A stretch of DNA of 64,000 bases. Source: Nostoc sp. NMS9. GTDB taxonomy: Bacteria > Cyanobacteriota > Cyanobacteriia > Cyanobacteriales > Nostocaceae. This document shows, piece after piece, positions 42,538 to 51,703 of this stretch. The DNA is taken from positions 1-64,000 of the forward strand of contig NZ_JABXKL010000066.1 in assembly GCF_017114995.1 (NCBI RefSeq), in the 5' to 3' direction. Under the pieces are notes generated by a model. That model was given only the letters and a program-made list of their open reading frames with translations. It searched no databases and had not been told where the DNA came from. The position numbers and the translations under genes are program-made. Position 1 is the first letter of the stretch, and each line of letters begins with the position of its first letter.

Positions 42538-43695
42538 ATGGATCAACAATTCCAACACCCAATGTTACCCCAACCCACTCACGACGAGTTGGCACGCCAA
42601 AACTTTGTGCAAACTATGAAAATGCACATTTTCAGGAATATCCTTCCTGGTAATAAAGAAGTTTATGAAAAACTAGCCAAGCAGAAGTTTGAACAAGAAC
42701 ATCAGCGCCCTCCCCAGAATCGTTATGAAATTCGGGAAGTAATGCAGCACGAACCCTATTACCGCTGGACTAGTGCTCTGAAGCGCATCAACCAGGAAAT
42801 GTTATGGGATGCTGTAAATGCCAACGTTGACAGACAACTGCCAGAGTTGATAGAGCGTGCCAAAGATAAGGGTGGTGAACTGGGTACTTTAACCCTCGAT
42901 CCAAATTTTCAAATACCTAATTATCAAAAGGTTGTAGACATTCACTGTATGCCCGGAGGATATCACAGTGAATTCACTGCCGATGATGTCGCCGCCGGTG
43001 CAACCTACGATCGCGGCGTTTACGTTTATGGATTCGGTTGGTTGGGGCCGCTCAACGATGATATGGGGCTATCTATAGTCCAAAACTACCTTTTAGCAGA
43101 GTTTCCCAACTTTCGACCCAGAAAAATCCTCGATATGGGATGTTCTATTGGCAATAGCACATTACCTTATGTCGATGGTTTCCCAGATGCAGAAGTCCAT
43201 GCCATAGATATAGGTGCATCTATACTGCGTTATGCTCATGCAAGAGCCGAAGCCTTGGGAAAACGGGTACACTTCTCTCAGCAAAATGCCGAACATACTA
43301 ACTTTCCTGATGAATCATTTGACTTAGTGGTTTCTCACATTTTGCTGCATGAAATCCCCCCGTCATCTGTGCGTAAAGTTATGCAAGAGTCTTATCGTCT
43401 ACTGGCTCCCGGTGGCATGATGATTCATCTAGAAGCACCCCTGTATCATCACATGGATGTTTATGCACAGTTTATGTATGATTGGGAAACTGCTAACAAC
43501 AACGAACCCTTCTGGAGTGCTGTACGCGATTTAGATTTGGTGCCGCTAGTTACTGAGGCTGGTTTTTCAGCAGATAAGACATTTGAGAAATTTATCCCCA
43601 ATGGGGCATGGAAAGCAAAAGAAACTAATGCTATGTTTCAAAATCGGAACTCAGCCACCCAAGGCACTTGGTTTATGGTTGCTGCAACTAAGTAA
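42538..43695 (+). CDS. Class I SAM-dependent methyltransferase
   Basis: 385 residues. A family-specific N-terminal part (about 1-185, QNRYEIREVMQHEPYYRWTS) precedes a Rossmann methyltransferase with motif I ILDMGCSIGNSTLPY, an acidic end of strand 2 (VHAIDIG), and FDLVVSHILLHEIPPSSVRK and YRLLAPGGMMIHLE. The substrate is unknown. Close spacing to trpB suggests co-transcription, so an indole- or tryptophan-derived substrate is a possible but unproven idea. Confidence 0.82.
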   Translation: MDQQFQHPMLPQPTHDELARQNFVQTMKMHIFRNILPGNKEVYEKLAKQKFEQEHQRPPQNRYEIREVMQHEPYYRWTSALKRINQEMLWDAVNANVDRQLPELIERAKDKGGELGTLTLDPNFQIPNYQKVVDIHCMPGGYHSEFTADDVAAGATYDRGVYVYGFGWLGPLNDDMGLSIVQNYLLAEFPNFRPRKILDMGCSIGNSTLPYVDGFPDAEVHAIDIGASILRYAHARAEALGKRVHFSQQNAEHTNFPDESFDLVVSHILLHEIPPSSVRKVMQESYRLLAPGGMMIHLEAPLYHHMDVYAQFMYDWETANNNEPFWSAVRDLDLVPLVTEAGFSADKTFEKFIPNGAWKAKETNAMFQNRNSATQGTWFMVAATK

Positions 43696-43758
43696 GCAGA
43701 GAAAATTTCGTAATTCGTAATGGGCTATGGCCTGCTACGCTAACGTAATTCGTAATTG

Positions 43759-43783
43759 AGAAAGTCAGATTTTATCTGGCTTT
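43759..43783 (+). terminator. Terminator-like hairpin after the methyltransferase
   Basis: GAAAGTCAGA and TCTGGCTTTC pair at 9 of 10 positions around TTTTA. CTCGTTTTG follows. Just upstream (43722-43747) is a GGGCTATGGCCTGCTACGC small dispersed repeat. Confidence 0.5.
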
Positions 43784-43829
43784 CCTCGTTTTGTATGTCT
43801 AGTCTTATTTTTGGAGAATTGGTATTAGG

Positions 43830-44117
43830 ATGACAAAAATAGCCAAGGGTAAACGACCTGTTTACTTAGAAAATCCGCAAACTGATAAATTGTTAGCGAT
43901 CGTCATGGCTTTGACTGGTGAGGTGTCTGTGCTGCATGAGCGGCTAGACACCATTGAACGGTTGCTAGAGGTGAAAGGTATTTTATCGGCTAGTGAGATT
44001 GAAGCTTACGAGCCGGATGTAAAAGTAACCAAGGAACGGGAACAGTGGCGTACAGAATATATTGCACGGGTGTTGCGCGTGGTACAGGAAGAGTTAGAAA
44101 ACCTCAAAAAAAGCTAG
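43830..44117 (+). CDS. Small hypothetical protein (95 aa)
   Basis: Starts MTKIAKGKRPVYLENPQTDK after GGAG. A coiled-coil-like centre (LLAIVMALTGEVSVLHERLD, TIERLLEVKGILSASEIEAY) and a charged helical end (REQWRTEYIARVLRVVQEEL). No catalytic residues are evident. It lies 134 bp after the methyltransferase on the same strand and may be a small helical partner of it; this is inferred from position only. Confidence 0.6.
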   Translation: MTKIAKGKRPVYLENPQTDKLLAIVMALTGEVSVLHERLDTIERLLEVKGILSASEIEAYEPDVKVTKEREQWRTEYIARVLRVVQEELENLKKS

Positions 44118-44544
44118 TTGAAATCACATAGATATTTTGCTGAAGAAATCCAGCCATTTTTATCCGACATTCCGCATCTTCGACTGCCACAATCGGTTTT
44201 TACTGTTTTTATGACACAAAAAAGCTATTTAAAATACTTGTATACAGTAAAATAGCTGAATTTATGAAGGTAAATAAGCATAATTTAGAACTCGTAAATT
44301 CAAATAAATATAGTAATTACACTATGTGACAGTCTAAGTGTGGAATATGGGATAAAAATAATCATACTAATGGTAAAAGACAATTAGTCATTAAACGGTA
44401 TTATTTTTTTGTAAAATCATGAATTTAAACGTTTACTAGTAGTTTTTGAGCAAAAAAGCCTACAAATAGAGCTATTTAGACCTATAAGCAATTTGTCACA
44501 TTGATATTCGTTGGTTACATTGTCTAAAACTTTACTGTAAACAA
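44118..44544. other. AT-rich leader of the CAP-domain gene
   Basis: About 430 bp without a gene. It contains CACAAAAAAGCTATTTAAAATA-type AT runs and GTTACATTGTCTAAA just before the next start. No recognised regulatory site. Confidence 0.5.
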
Positions 44545-45075
44545 ATGCTCAAACAAATAATTTACAGCGTTGCTTTAGGCACTGTTGCTCTCAGTAGTGG
44601 AGCGATTGCTACTCCTGTGACAAATCCAGCTTTCACACCGATGTTTTCAGATGTGTCAAATAATACTGTTAAAATTGCAGCATATAGCATCGACACTGCT
44701 GCTCTAGAACAGTCGATTTTTAACCAAATTAATAAATACAGAATTTCCCAAGGGCTACCAGCGCTGACTCGTAATTCTGCCATCGATAATCAAGTGAAGA
44801 TTCATAGTCAGAACATGGCTAATGGTACTGTTCCCTTTGGACATAATGGATTTTCAGAACGTCTTAATGCAACCCGTATTTCTTACAGATCAGCTGCTGA
44901 AAATGTCGCTTACAACCAGGGATATAGCGATCCTGCCACAATAGCTGTTCAAGGCTGGCTCAGAAGTCCAGGGCATCTTGCCAATATCAGAGGTAATTAT
45001 AATCTGACGGGGATTGGTGTTGCTAAAAACAGTCAAGGCGCAATCTATTTCACACAAATGTTCATTCGCTCATAG
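44545..45075 (+). CDS. Secreted CAP-domain (SCP/PR-1) protein
   Basis: 176 residues. The signal peptide is about 1-23 (ending GAIA). The CAP domain from about 55: IFNQINKYRISQGLPALTRN, the His in IHSQNMANG, GHNGFSERLN, AAENVAYNQGY and GWLRSPGHLANIRGNYNLTG, ending in FTQMFIRS. The conserved His and Glu positions are present. Bacterial CAP proteins are exported; the function is poorly known. Confidence 0.88.
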   Translation: MLKQIIYSVALGTVALSSGAIATPVTNPAFTPMFSDVSNNTVKIAAYSIDTAALEQSIFNQINKYRISQGLPALTRNSAIDNQVKIHSQNMANGTVPFGHNGFSERLNATRISYRSAAENVAYNQGYSDPATIAVQGWLRSPGHLANIRGNYNLTGIGVAKNSQGAIYFTQMFIRS

Positions 45076-45164
45076 GTTTGACGCGATGTGCAACTTAATA
45101 TTCTGACCTCACTTCCATTCCTCTCTCCTGCAAAGAAGCTCGGTGTACACACAAGTCTTTCTGA

Positions 45165-45245
45165 CCCCCTCTAACTCCCCCTTAGCAAGGGGGAGAACCG
45201 GATATTTCCCCCCTTTATAAGGGGGGATTAAGGGGGGTAATAATT
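45165..45245. repeat. C/G-rich palindromic dispersed repeat
   Basis: CCCCCTTAGCAAGGGGG (about 45176-45192) and CCCCCCTTTATAAGGGGGG (about 45210-45228) form two adjacent hairpins. It resembles the inside of the element at 15738. The remaining 45076-45502 gap holds the pstB promoter. Confidence 0.6.
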
Positions 45246-45502
45246 CGATTAAAATCACAACATACCACTTTTCAAACAACCTCTAAGTCAAGGTGCAAAA
45301 GATGGGTATAAAAGGTTTGTAAAAGATACATTTTGGAACACAGTCTTGATACAAATATCTAATAACATTTTATTTGCTGTATAACTGCTATATAACTACG
45401 TAATTTCCATGAATATGTCATTTTGGCAGTAACATAGTGAAACAGCATTGCTGATTTGTACTGTTTTACTTAATCAAGTTTTGTTTCACACGTTTTGGGA
45501 AT

Positions 45503-46282
45503 ATGAGTAAACTAATTCCAGCCATCAGAGTCAAAAACTTCAGCTTCTCTTACGACACTCAAAAGATAGTTGAAGGCGTGTCAATGGATATTTACCAAAA
45601 CCAAGTCACGGCAATTATTGGTTCTAGTGGTTGTGGGAAGTCTACTTTTCTTAAATCGTTAAATCGCATGGGTGAATTAGAAGCAGAAGTAAGGGTTGAA
45701 GGAAGAGTAGAATTTTTTGGGCAGAGTATTTATGAGCGTCGTGTCAACATCAATCGCTTACGTCGCCAAGTTAGTATGGTTTTTCCCAAGCCAAATCTTT
45801 TTCCCATGAGCGTTTACGATAATGTTGCTTATGGGGTGAAGTTAGTTGGATGGCATCCGAAAGTAGAATTAGATGGAATTGTTGAATCTGCCATCAAAGC
45901 TGCCGAACTTTGGGATGAAGTGAAAAATAAGCTGCACAAATCTGCTTTAGAGCTTTCTGGCGGTCAACAGCAAAGATTATGTATTGCTCGTGCTTTAGCA
46001 GTCAAACCTAACGTTTTATTGATGGATGAACCTTGTTCAGGTCTCGATCCTATGGGTAGTATGAAAATTGAGAATTTGATCCATAACTTGCGTTCTGAGT
46101 TGACAATTGTGATTGTTACTCACAATATGCAGCAAGTTACTCGCCTATCTGATTTTACCGCTTTCTTTTATAGTAATGAAAATCGGATTACTCAAATGGT
46201 TGAATTTGGTACTACAAATAAAATCTTTACTAACCCTGTGGATTCTCGTACCCGCGACTACGTTTTCGCTCGCATCATTTGA
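45503..46282 (+). CDS. pstB: Phosphate ABC transporter ATPase, PstB-like, solitary
   Basis: 259 residues with Walker A GSSGCGKST (about 39-47), signature LSGGQQQRL, Walker B VLLMDEP and the PstB-type start IRVKNFSFSYDTQKIVEGVS. The usual Q-loop Gln is here VFPKPNLFP, with Pro-Lys where PstB normally has QxPNPFP, a small deviation. No pstS, pstC or pstA lies nearby, so it is an orphan or extra copy working with transporters elsewhere. Confidence 0.85.
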   Translation: MSKLIPAIRVKNFSFSYDTQKIVEGVSMDIYQNQVTAIIGSSGCGKSTFLKSLNRMGELEAEVRVEGRVEFFGQSIYERRVNINRLRRQVSMVFPKPNLFPMSVYDNVAYGVKLVGWHPKVELDGIVESAIKAAELWDEVKNKLHKSALELSGGQQQRLCIARALAVKPNVLLMDEPCSGLDPMGSMKIENLIHNLRSELTIVIVTHNMQQVTRLSDFTAFFYSNENRITQMVEFGTTNKIFTNPVDSRTRDYVFARII

Positions 46283-46469
46283 AGTGTTTCTTAAATTCTA
46301 GCTATTCAGAGAGTTACTACATGGTGCAAGCGGAAATCAGGGGTTAATATTGAATTTCCGCTTGCTTTAAGTTTTTCTGGTGTTGAGCAACGCAATCTGA
46401 TATTGACAGTATTTTTTTATCCTATATATTTAAAGACAAGTATTTGCTCTAGACCACCTGAATCACAAA

Positions 46470-47747
46470 ATGAAATGTCCCCGGTGCGAATCTACTTCAT
46501 ATCGTAAAAATGGTCGTCGGAATGACAAGCAGAATTACCTCTGCAAAAATTGTGGTAAACAATTCATTGAGCCTACATTCTCTCATTCCTTAGAAACTGA
46601 CTTGCTTGCTAACAGCAACGGACATACTAAAGTTTCTACGCCTGAAGCCACGGAAATTTCTTTAGTAAAAAACCTGCCAGAAGAAAAAATCACAGAGAAA
46701 AGTCTTGGCTCTTTTAGTTTGACATTAGCTGAACAACTGCTGCAAACGATATTATCACCTGGTTGGTTAGAATCTGCTGCTTTCAGCCAATTTATCCAAA
46801 AAATTCAACAAAAAACTGAAACAAAACATCAATTAGAAACAGGAATATCACTTCTACTTTTGGATGCAGAAAACTTAAAACTAGATGTTAATTCAGAATT
46901 ATTTTTAGCTAGTGTCTGCAAGTATCCTCTCCACTTTAAAATCGCATTTGCTAACTGGAAAAATCCAAGTATTGGAAAGCAAGATATTGAACTATATAAC
47001 CGTGGCTATCAACTTGTCCATGTGCCAGAGGGTAAGGATAGTGCTGATGCAAAAATGATCGCTTTCGGTGCTTGTGTTTTACGCTCTTATCCAACAGTTC
47101 AAGAAATATTAGTCTGTTCTAGTGATGGAATTTTAATTCACCTTTGCAACGAACTCCAAAACCAAGGATTAATTGTCTATTGGGTACGTAGACAAGGGCA
47201 AACTTTGCATATAGAAAACCGGAATACTGGCAAATTAACTCATTATTCTTTAGCAATGGCAACAGAAGTGCCATCCTTGCAAAAAGTGGTTGAGCAAATT
47301 CAAGATTTAATTAAAAACGAACAAGATTCTATCAATACTCGATTACACAGTTTAGCAAAAATTGCGACTTTATTTCAAGAAAGATCCAATATCAATAATA
47401 AATCTAATCTTAAGCAACCACAAATGGAGGAAATTATACCTATTATAGATAATTTATCTGTACAATCTCTTCAAGAAGAAGATTCTACGGAAATCCCTAA
47501 TGAAAAAACATTAGATAAATTACTATTAAAAATTATTCAAGATATACAAATAAAATCTCCCAAAACTAAATTATCTGTGTCTAAACTAGGTTCAGAGTTA
47601 CGTAAAATAACCGGAGAATCTCCTAATTCAATTATTAAAAAATTAAAGTTAGGTTCCAATTTTACCAAATATCTAGAATCATCTCCCACATTTAGATTAA
47701 AAATGAATGGCAAGGAATATGAGGTAATGCCGCTACTCTCCGAATAG
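46470..47747 (+). CDS. NYN/PIN-like nuclease with IS1-type zinc ribbon and OST-HTH
   Basis: 425 residues in three parts. Residues 1-35 (Cys 3, 6, 25, 28: MKCPRCESTSYRKNGRRNDK ... YLCKNCGKQF) match the zinc ribbon of IS1 InsA proteins. Residues about 125-275 are an NYN domain (LLLLDAENLKL, KIAFANWKNPSIGKQDIELY, DSADAKMIAFGA, LVCSSDGILIHLCNELQNQG). Residues about 350-425 are an OST-HTH/LOTUS-like winged helix (LSVSKLGSELRKITGESPNS). The predicted role is an RNA-directed nuclease; the acidic residues Asp-Ala-Glu-Asn and Ser-Ser-Asp are in place. Confidence 0.8.
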   Translation: MKCPRCESTSYRKNGRRNDKQNYLCKNCGKQFIEPTFSHSLETDLLANSNGHTKVSTPEATEISLVKNLPEEKITEKSLGSFSLTLAEQLLQTILSPGWLESAAFSQFIQKIQQKTETKHQLETGISLLLLDAENLKLDVNSELFLASVCKYPLHFKIAFANWKNPSIGKQDIELYNRGYQLVHVPEGKDSADAKMIAFGACVLRSYPTVQEILVCSSDGILIHLCNELQNQGLIVYWVRRQGQTLHIENRNTGKLTHYSLAMATEVPSLQKVVEQIQDLIKNEQDSINTRLHSLAKIATLFQERSNINNKSNLKQPQMEEIIPIIDNLSVQSLQEEDSTEIPNEKTLDKLLLKIIQDIQIKSPKTKLSVSKLGSELRKITGESPNSIIKKLKLGSNFTKYLESSPTFRLKMNGKEYEVMPLLSE

Positions 47748-47828
47748 ATACTTTCTAGATGTCTACCTACAACCTGAGCCTGTAATTCTGTATTATGTAA
47801 AAAGATGTAAATAAATGTAAATAATACG

Positions 47829-48533
47829 ATGCAGGATAAAGTTGTTCTTATTGTCGGTGCTACTGGTGGTATTGGTTCAGCTTTAACACAAAAACTTGCA
47901 CCTACCGGAGTCCGGTTGGTACTGGCTGCGAGAGATACAGTTCGTTTAACCACATTGGCTGCTGATTTACCAGGACAAGTTTTGACTGTTCCCACCGATA
48001 TTACTGACCCCCAACAGGTAGATACTTTGATAGAAAAGACCATCGCTGAGTTTGGTCAAATTGATATTTTAGTGAATGCAGCTGGTGCTGGTATACTCAA
48101 GCCCTACAACAGCCTAGAACCCGCTGATTTAGACAAGATGTTAGATGTCAACTTAAAAGGTAGCTTTTACACCACTCAAGCGGCTGCTGAAGAGATGCAA
48201 AAGCGCAAGTCTGGTCACATCTGTAATGTGGTAGGAATTCTGGGCAAGCATTCGATGGGGATGGCAGCGGCTTATTCTGCTTCTAAGTTTGGTGTTGTCG
48301 GTTTTAGCAAGTGCATGGCAGAGGAACTCAAGCGTTTTGGTATCAAGTTCACGCTATTCTACTTTGGTGGGGTAGATTCTCCTTTTTGGGATAACGTCAA
48401 CCTAAAAGTCGACCGAAAAAAAATGCTCAGTCCTGAAACTGCTGCCAATGCGATTTTCTTTGCTCTTTCTGCCGAACCGCAAGCTGTGCCAATGGAAATT
48501 AACATTCAACCTGATAGTCATTTATTCTTTTAA
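47829..48533 (+). CDS. Short-chain dehydrogenase/reductase
   Basis: 234 residues with GATGGIGSALTQKL (cofactor site), NAAGAG, and the YxxxK pair in AAYSASKFGVVGFS preceded by a VVGILGKHS serine region. It begins MQDKVVLIVGATGG. NAD(P)-dependent; the substrate is unknown. Intact. Confidence 0.9.
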   Translation: MQDKVVLIVGATGGIGSALTQKLAPTGVRLVLAARDTVRLTTLAADLPGQVLTVPTDITDPQQVDTLIEKTIAEFGQIDILVNAAGAGILKPYNSLEPADLDKMLDVNLKGSFYTTQAAAEEMQKRKSGHICNVVGILGKHSMGMAAAYSASKFGVVGFSKCMAEELKRFGIKFTLFYFGGVDSPFWDNVNLKVDRKKMLSPETAANAIFFALSAEPQAVPMEINIQPDSHLFF

Positions 48534-48639
48534 AGTGGGAGTACGCTTACATAATTCTTGCTTAGGAAAGAAGTGAAAATCTAGCAAAAAAGGCAAAATT
48601 TACAGATATATAAACTGTTATGCTGGATTTTCAATATCT

Positions 48640-49725
48640 ATGAAAATTGATCACGTTCATTTCTATGTAGAAGACGCCAAAGTGTGGCGGGATTGGTTTG
48701 TACGCCATCTTGGTTTTCAAGCAGTAACCGATCGCATCAGTTCATTTCACACTTGTACAGAAGTGGTGAAAAATGGTGATGTCTGCTTTTTTCTGTCTTC
48801 ACCACTGTTGCCGACAAGTCCAGTAGCTGAATTTCTGCGTCAATATCCACCTGGTGTGGCAGATGTCGCTTTTGCTGTCAAAGATGTCGAAGGCGCGATC
48901 GCATTAGCTCAAAAACACGGTGCTACAATCCTACAACCCATCCAGGAACGCCAGGTAGGTACGGCGTTCATCAAATGTGGCAAAATTGCCGCCTGGGGTG
49001 GACTGACTCATACGTTGATAGAAAGGTCATTGGTCATTTGTCCGTCGTCATTTGTAACTAACATAAATAACAAAGAACAAATGACAAATGACAACACTTT
49101 TACCGCTATAGATCACATAGTGCTGAACGTGGCAGTTGGTGAATTAGAGCGTGCTGTGGCTTGGTACGAAAAAATCTTAGATTTTCAACCCCAGCAGGCA
49201 TTTAAAATTAAAACCAATCGCTCTGCTTTACACAGCCAGGTGATGGTTTCACATAACGGTAGCGTCCAATTGCCAATTAATGAACCAGCTTCCAGGAATT
49301 CTCAAATTCAGGAATTTCTAGATGTCAATCGGGGGCCAGGAATTCAACATATTGCCTTGCGGACGACTAATCTTGTGAGTGCGATCGCTAAATTTCGTGC
49401 CAGTGGTTTATCCTTACTCTCGGTTCCCCAAACCTATTACTCGCAACTAAAACAGCGACCAGGACTTACACTATCACCTTTAGAATTAGAAGCGATCGCT
49501 CAACAGGAAATTCTGGTGGACTGGCAAGAATATACTCCCACAGGGACAAAACAAACCGCGCCCCTACTACTGCAAATTTTCACCCAGCCCATTTTTGAAC
49601 AGCCGACATTTTTCTTTGAATTTATTGAACGCCGTTTTCAAGCTCAAGGTTTTGGTGAAGGTAACTTTCGCGCCTTATTTGAAGCTATTGAAAGCGAACA
49701 AATCAAACGCGGTACTTTGCAATGA
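48640..49725 (+). CDS. hppD: 4-Hydroxyphenylpyruvate dioxygenase
   Basis: 361 residues with two VOC halves. Iron ligands fit His in TAIDHIVLNV, His in GIQHIALRTT and Glu in FFFEFIERR. It converts 4-hydroxyphenylpyruvate to homogentisate for tocopherol and plastoquinone-type pathways. Between the halves a stretch (LVICPSSFVTNINNKEQMTN) is encoded by AATGAC-type heptamer repeats at 49026-49093, an in-frame repeat insertion in the linker. A GNAT gene overlaps the stop by 4 bases. Confidence 0.87.
   Translation: MKIDHVHFYVEDAKVWRDWFVRHLGFQAVTDRISSFHTCTEVVKNGDVCFFLSSPLLPTSPVAEFLRQYPPGVADVAFAVKDVEGAIALAQKHGATILQPIQERQVGTAFIKCGKIAAWGGLTHTLIERSLVICPSSFVTNINNKEQMTNDNTFTAIDHIVLNVAVGELERAVAWYEKILDFQPQQAFKIKTNRSALHSQVMVSHNGSVQLPINEPASRNSQIQEFLDVNRGPGIQHIALRTTNLVSAIAKFRASGLSLLSVPQTYYSQLKQRPGLTLSPLELEAIAQQEILVDWQEYTPTGTKQTAPLLLQIFTQPIFEQPTFFFEFIERRFQAQGFGEGNFRALFEAIESEQIKRGTLQ
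49026..49093. repeat. Heptamer-repeat insertion inside hppD
   Basis: GTCATTGGTCATTTGT at its left is mirrored by ACAAATGACAAATGAC at its right. These are the Nostoc TGACAAA-type heptamers. The length keeps the reading frame. Confidence 0.65.
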
Positions 49726-50162
49726 TGCCTGAGTACAAAATATCAATTGAAATTCAGCCAGACTCCAAACAAGTTGATTTTGTAGATAAGCAACTTCATA
49801 AATTTAATCTAAGTAAGATTGGAGATTACCAATATACGCCACTGTTTCTATCGCTTTGTGATTCAGAAGAAAATGTAGTGGGTGGCTTGGAAGGTTTTAT
49901 CGGCTTGGGATGGCTTCATATCGGTACTCTCTGGATTGCAGAGGAGTTAAGAGGTAATGGATATGCAAAAGCACTACTTTTGGTAGCAGAGCAAGAAGCT
50001 GTTAATCGTGGCTGCTTAAACGTATATGTTTTTACTTACAGCTTCCAAGCTCCTGAATTTTATCAGCACTTGGGGTATGAAGTTTTTGGAGAGTTAGCGG
50101 ATTTTCCTCCAGGTCATCGTCGATACTTTCTTAAAAAGAATTTACAAAAAACCCTTAGCTAA
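49722..50162 (+). CDS. GNAT-family N-acetyltransferase
   Basis: 146 residues. LHIGTLWIAEELRGNGYAKA holds the acetyl-CoA-binding R/Q-x-x-G-x-G/A pattern; the C-terminal strand is FYQHLGYEVFGELADFPPGH. The substrate is unknown. ATG 49722 overlaps the hppD stop; ATG 49725 is equally possible. Confidence 0.87.
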   Translation: MMPEYKISIEIQPDSKQVDFVDKQLHKFNLSKIGDYQYTPLFLSLCDSEENVVGGLEGFIGLGWLHIGTLWIAEELRGNGYAKALLLVAEQEAVNRGCLNVYVFTYSFQAPEFYQHLGYEVFGELADFPPGHRRYFLKKNLQKTLS

Positions 50163-50229
50163 ACTTGATAGTCTCCAAAAATAGCCATACATCTGAGATA
50201 ATTTTAATAAAAATTAACATTTTCCGCCG

Positions 50230-50922
50230 ATGCTAAGACTGATTACTGACTTCGACGGCCCAATTATTGATGTTTCCGAACGCTACTACCGCGTTTATCA
50301 ATTCTGCTTAGATAAAACCCGTCGCCCAGATCAAGTAGTGCAAGAACTTCCGAAAGCGGAATTTTGGCAGTTAAAGCGCTCGCGCGTTCCCGAAAAACAA
50401 ATCGCCTTAAAGTCAGGGTTAGATGAAGCCCAAGCCCAAGAATTTGCCCAGCTGCGACGACAAACTGTGCATACAGAACCCTACTTTGGCTATGACACCC
50501 TCGCGCCTAGTGCTGTGGATGCTTTATTAAAAATTCAACAAGCTGAAATTGATTTAGCAGTTATGACCATGCGCCGATTTCGGGAACTAGATTATGCCTT
50601 CAAAAAACACGATTTAGGTAGATTTTTCCCAGAAAATCGTTGTTATTGCCTGACTAACGACTACGTTAAAACTCGTGATATTGAAGATAAGCCTTTGTTA
50701 ATGGCTAGGGCTTTAGCAGAACTACCCCCGGCTACTGATACCTGGATGGTGGGAGATACGGAAGCCGACATCACCGCTGCGAAAAATTATGGGATTAAGG
50801 TGATGGCTGTAGAATCTGGGATTCGGGATCGCACCCAACTAGAACTTTACCACCCCGACTTAATCGTTAAGGATTTTAGCGCTGCTGTAGATTTAGTTCT
50901 AAGAGCTAAACACTTTGTTTAA
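50230..50922 (+). CDS. HAD-family hydrolase
   Basis: 230 residues. Motif I is DFDGPIIDVSE near the N-terminus, motif II VMTMRRFRELD, and motif III/IV WMVGDTEADITAAKNYGIKV. Thus a phosphatase-type HAD with Asp nucleophile and a helical cap (about 15-90). The substrate is unknown. Followed by a strong terminator. Confidence 0.87.
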   Translation: MLRLITDFDGPIIDVSERYYRVYQFCLDKTRRPDQVVQELPKAEFWQLKRSRVPEKQIALKSGLDEAQAQEFAQLRRQTVHTEPYFGYDTLAPSAVDALLKIQQAEIDLAVMTMRRFRELDYAFKKHDLGRFFPENRCYCLTNDYVKTRDIEDKPLLMARALAELPPATDTWMVGDTEADITAAKNYGIKVMAVESGIRDRTQLELYHPDLIVKDFSAAVDLVLRAKHFV

Positions 50923-50980
50923 AAAGGCTCTGTAGCTGCAACAGATTCAATTAATCAGCATTCAGGTTGCAAATTAAAAT

Positions 50981-51016
50981 AGGAGTCAGAATAGGTATTC
51001 TGACTCCTGACTTTTT
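50981..51016 (+). terminator. Intrinsic terminator of the HAD gene
   Basis: AGGAGTCAGAAT / ATTCTGACTCCT, a 12-bp perfect stem with a 4-nt loop, followed by GACTTTTTAT. Confidence 0.85.
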
Positions 51017-51076
51017 ATCTCAGAAGAACATACATAAACTATGTCTTCTTTATAGAAACCTGCTTACGGCAGTGGT

Positions 51077-51703
51077 TTAACGTAGAAAACTACTAACTAA
51101 CCACAACAATATAAACGTCACTACAGTAGAGAACTGATTCGTTTCCAGACTAATAAATGATATTTGTGGTAAGAGCCAGCTAGCAACTAGTCCCCCAACA
51201 ATTAGGCCAATTATTAAACTGACCAGGGTGAACAGAACTGCTCGGCCAAATTTGCCTTCCTTGCGATTAAGAAAGTAAATACTAGTGCCTACGCCAACCA
51301 CCAATGCTAACTGCAAAACCTGATCGCCTCCCTCTGGATAGAACAGGCTAATAGAACTCAAACCGAGAAACCAAGCTCCTGGTAAGAGTATATCCGCAGG
51401 CGTTGGCTGATCCAGCATCCGTTGCAGCCATGCAGGTGACTGCTCGCGAGGGGTTGGACTTTCTTTCGGAGGCGATTGCACTCGCAACTCTGGAAACCGT
51501 ATCCGCTCAGGGACTTTGATTTTACCTTCCTGGCGCATCCGTAAGCGATCCATTAAAATCGCATCGTAAGCCGCCTCAATCACTTCTAAATGCTTGGCAT
51601 CGCCATTATGTTGCTCGAATAGGCGATTACGAGCATCCTGAATTTCATCGAAGCTAGCCTCTTCTGATACCCCAAGTTTTTCGTAGGGATTTTGATCGCT
51701 CAT
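51077..51703 (-). CDS. CPP1-like membrane protein with J-like domain
   Basis: 208 residues. NPYEKLGVSEEASFDEIQDA at the start is a J-domain-like fold without the HPD motif. A Pro-rich linker (about 85-95) is followed by three to four membrane segments (about 107-200). In plants CPP1 stabilises the chlorophyll enzyme POR; in cyanobacteria it is a membrane-bound chaperone-like protein. Intact. Confidence 0.85.
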   Translation of the reverse strand: MSDQNPYEKLGVSEEASFDEIQDARNRLFEQHNGDAKHLEVIEAAYDAILMDRLRMRQEGKIKVPERIRFPELRVQSPPKESPTPREQSPAWLQRMLDQPTPADILLPGAWFLGLSSISLFYPEGGDQVLQLALVVGVGTSIYFLNRKEGKFGRAVLFTLVSLIIGLIVGGLVASWLLPQISFISLETNQFSTVVTFILLWLVSSFLR

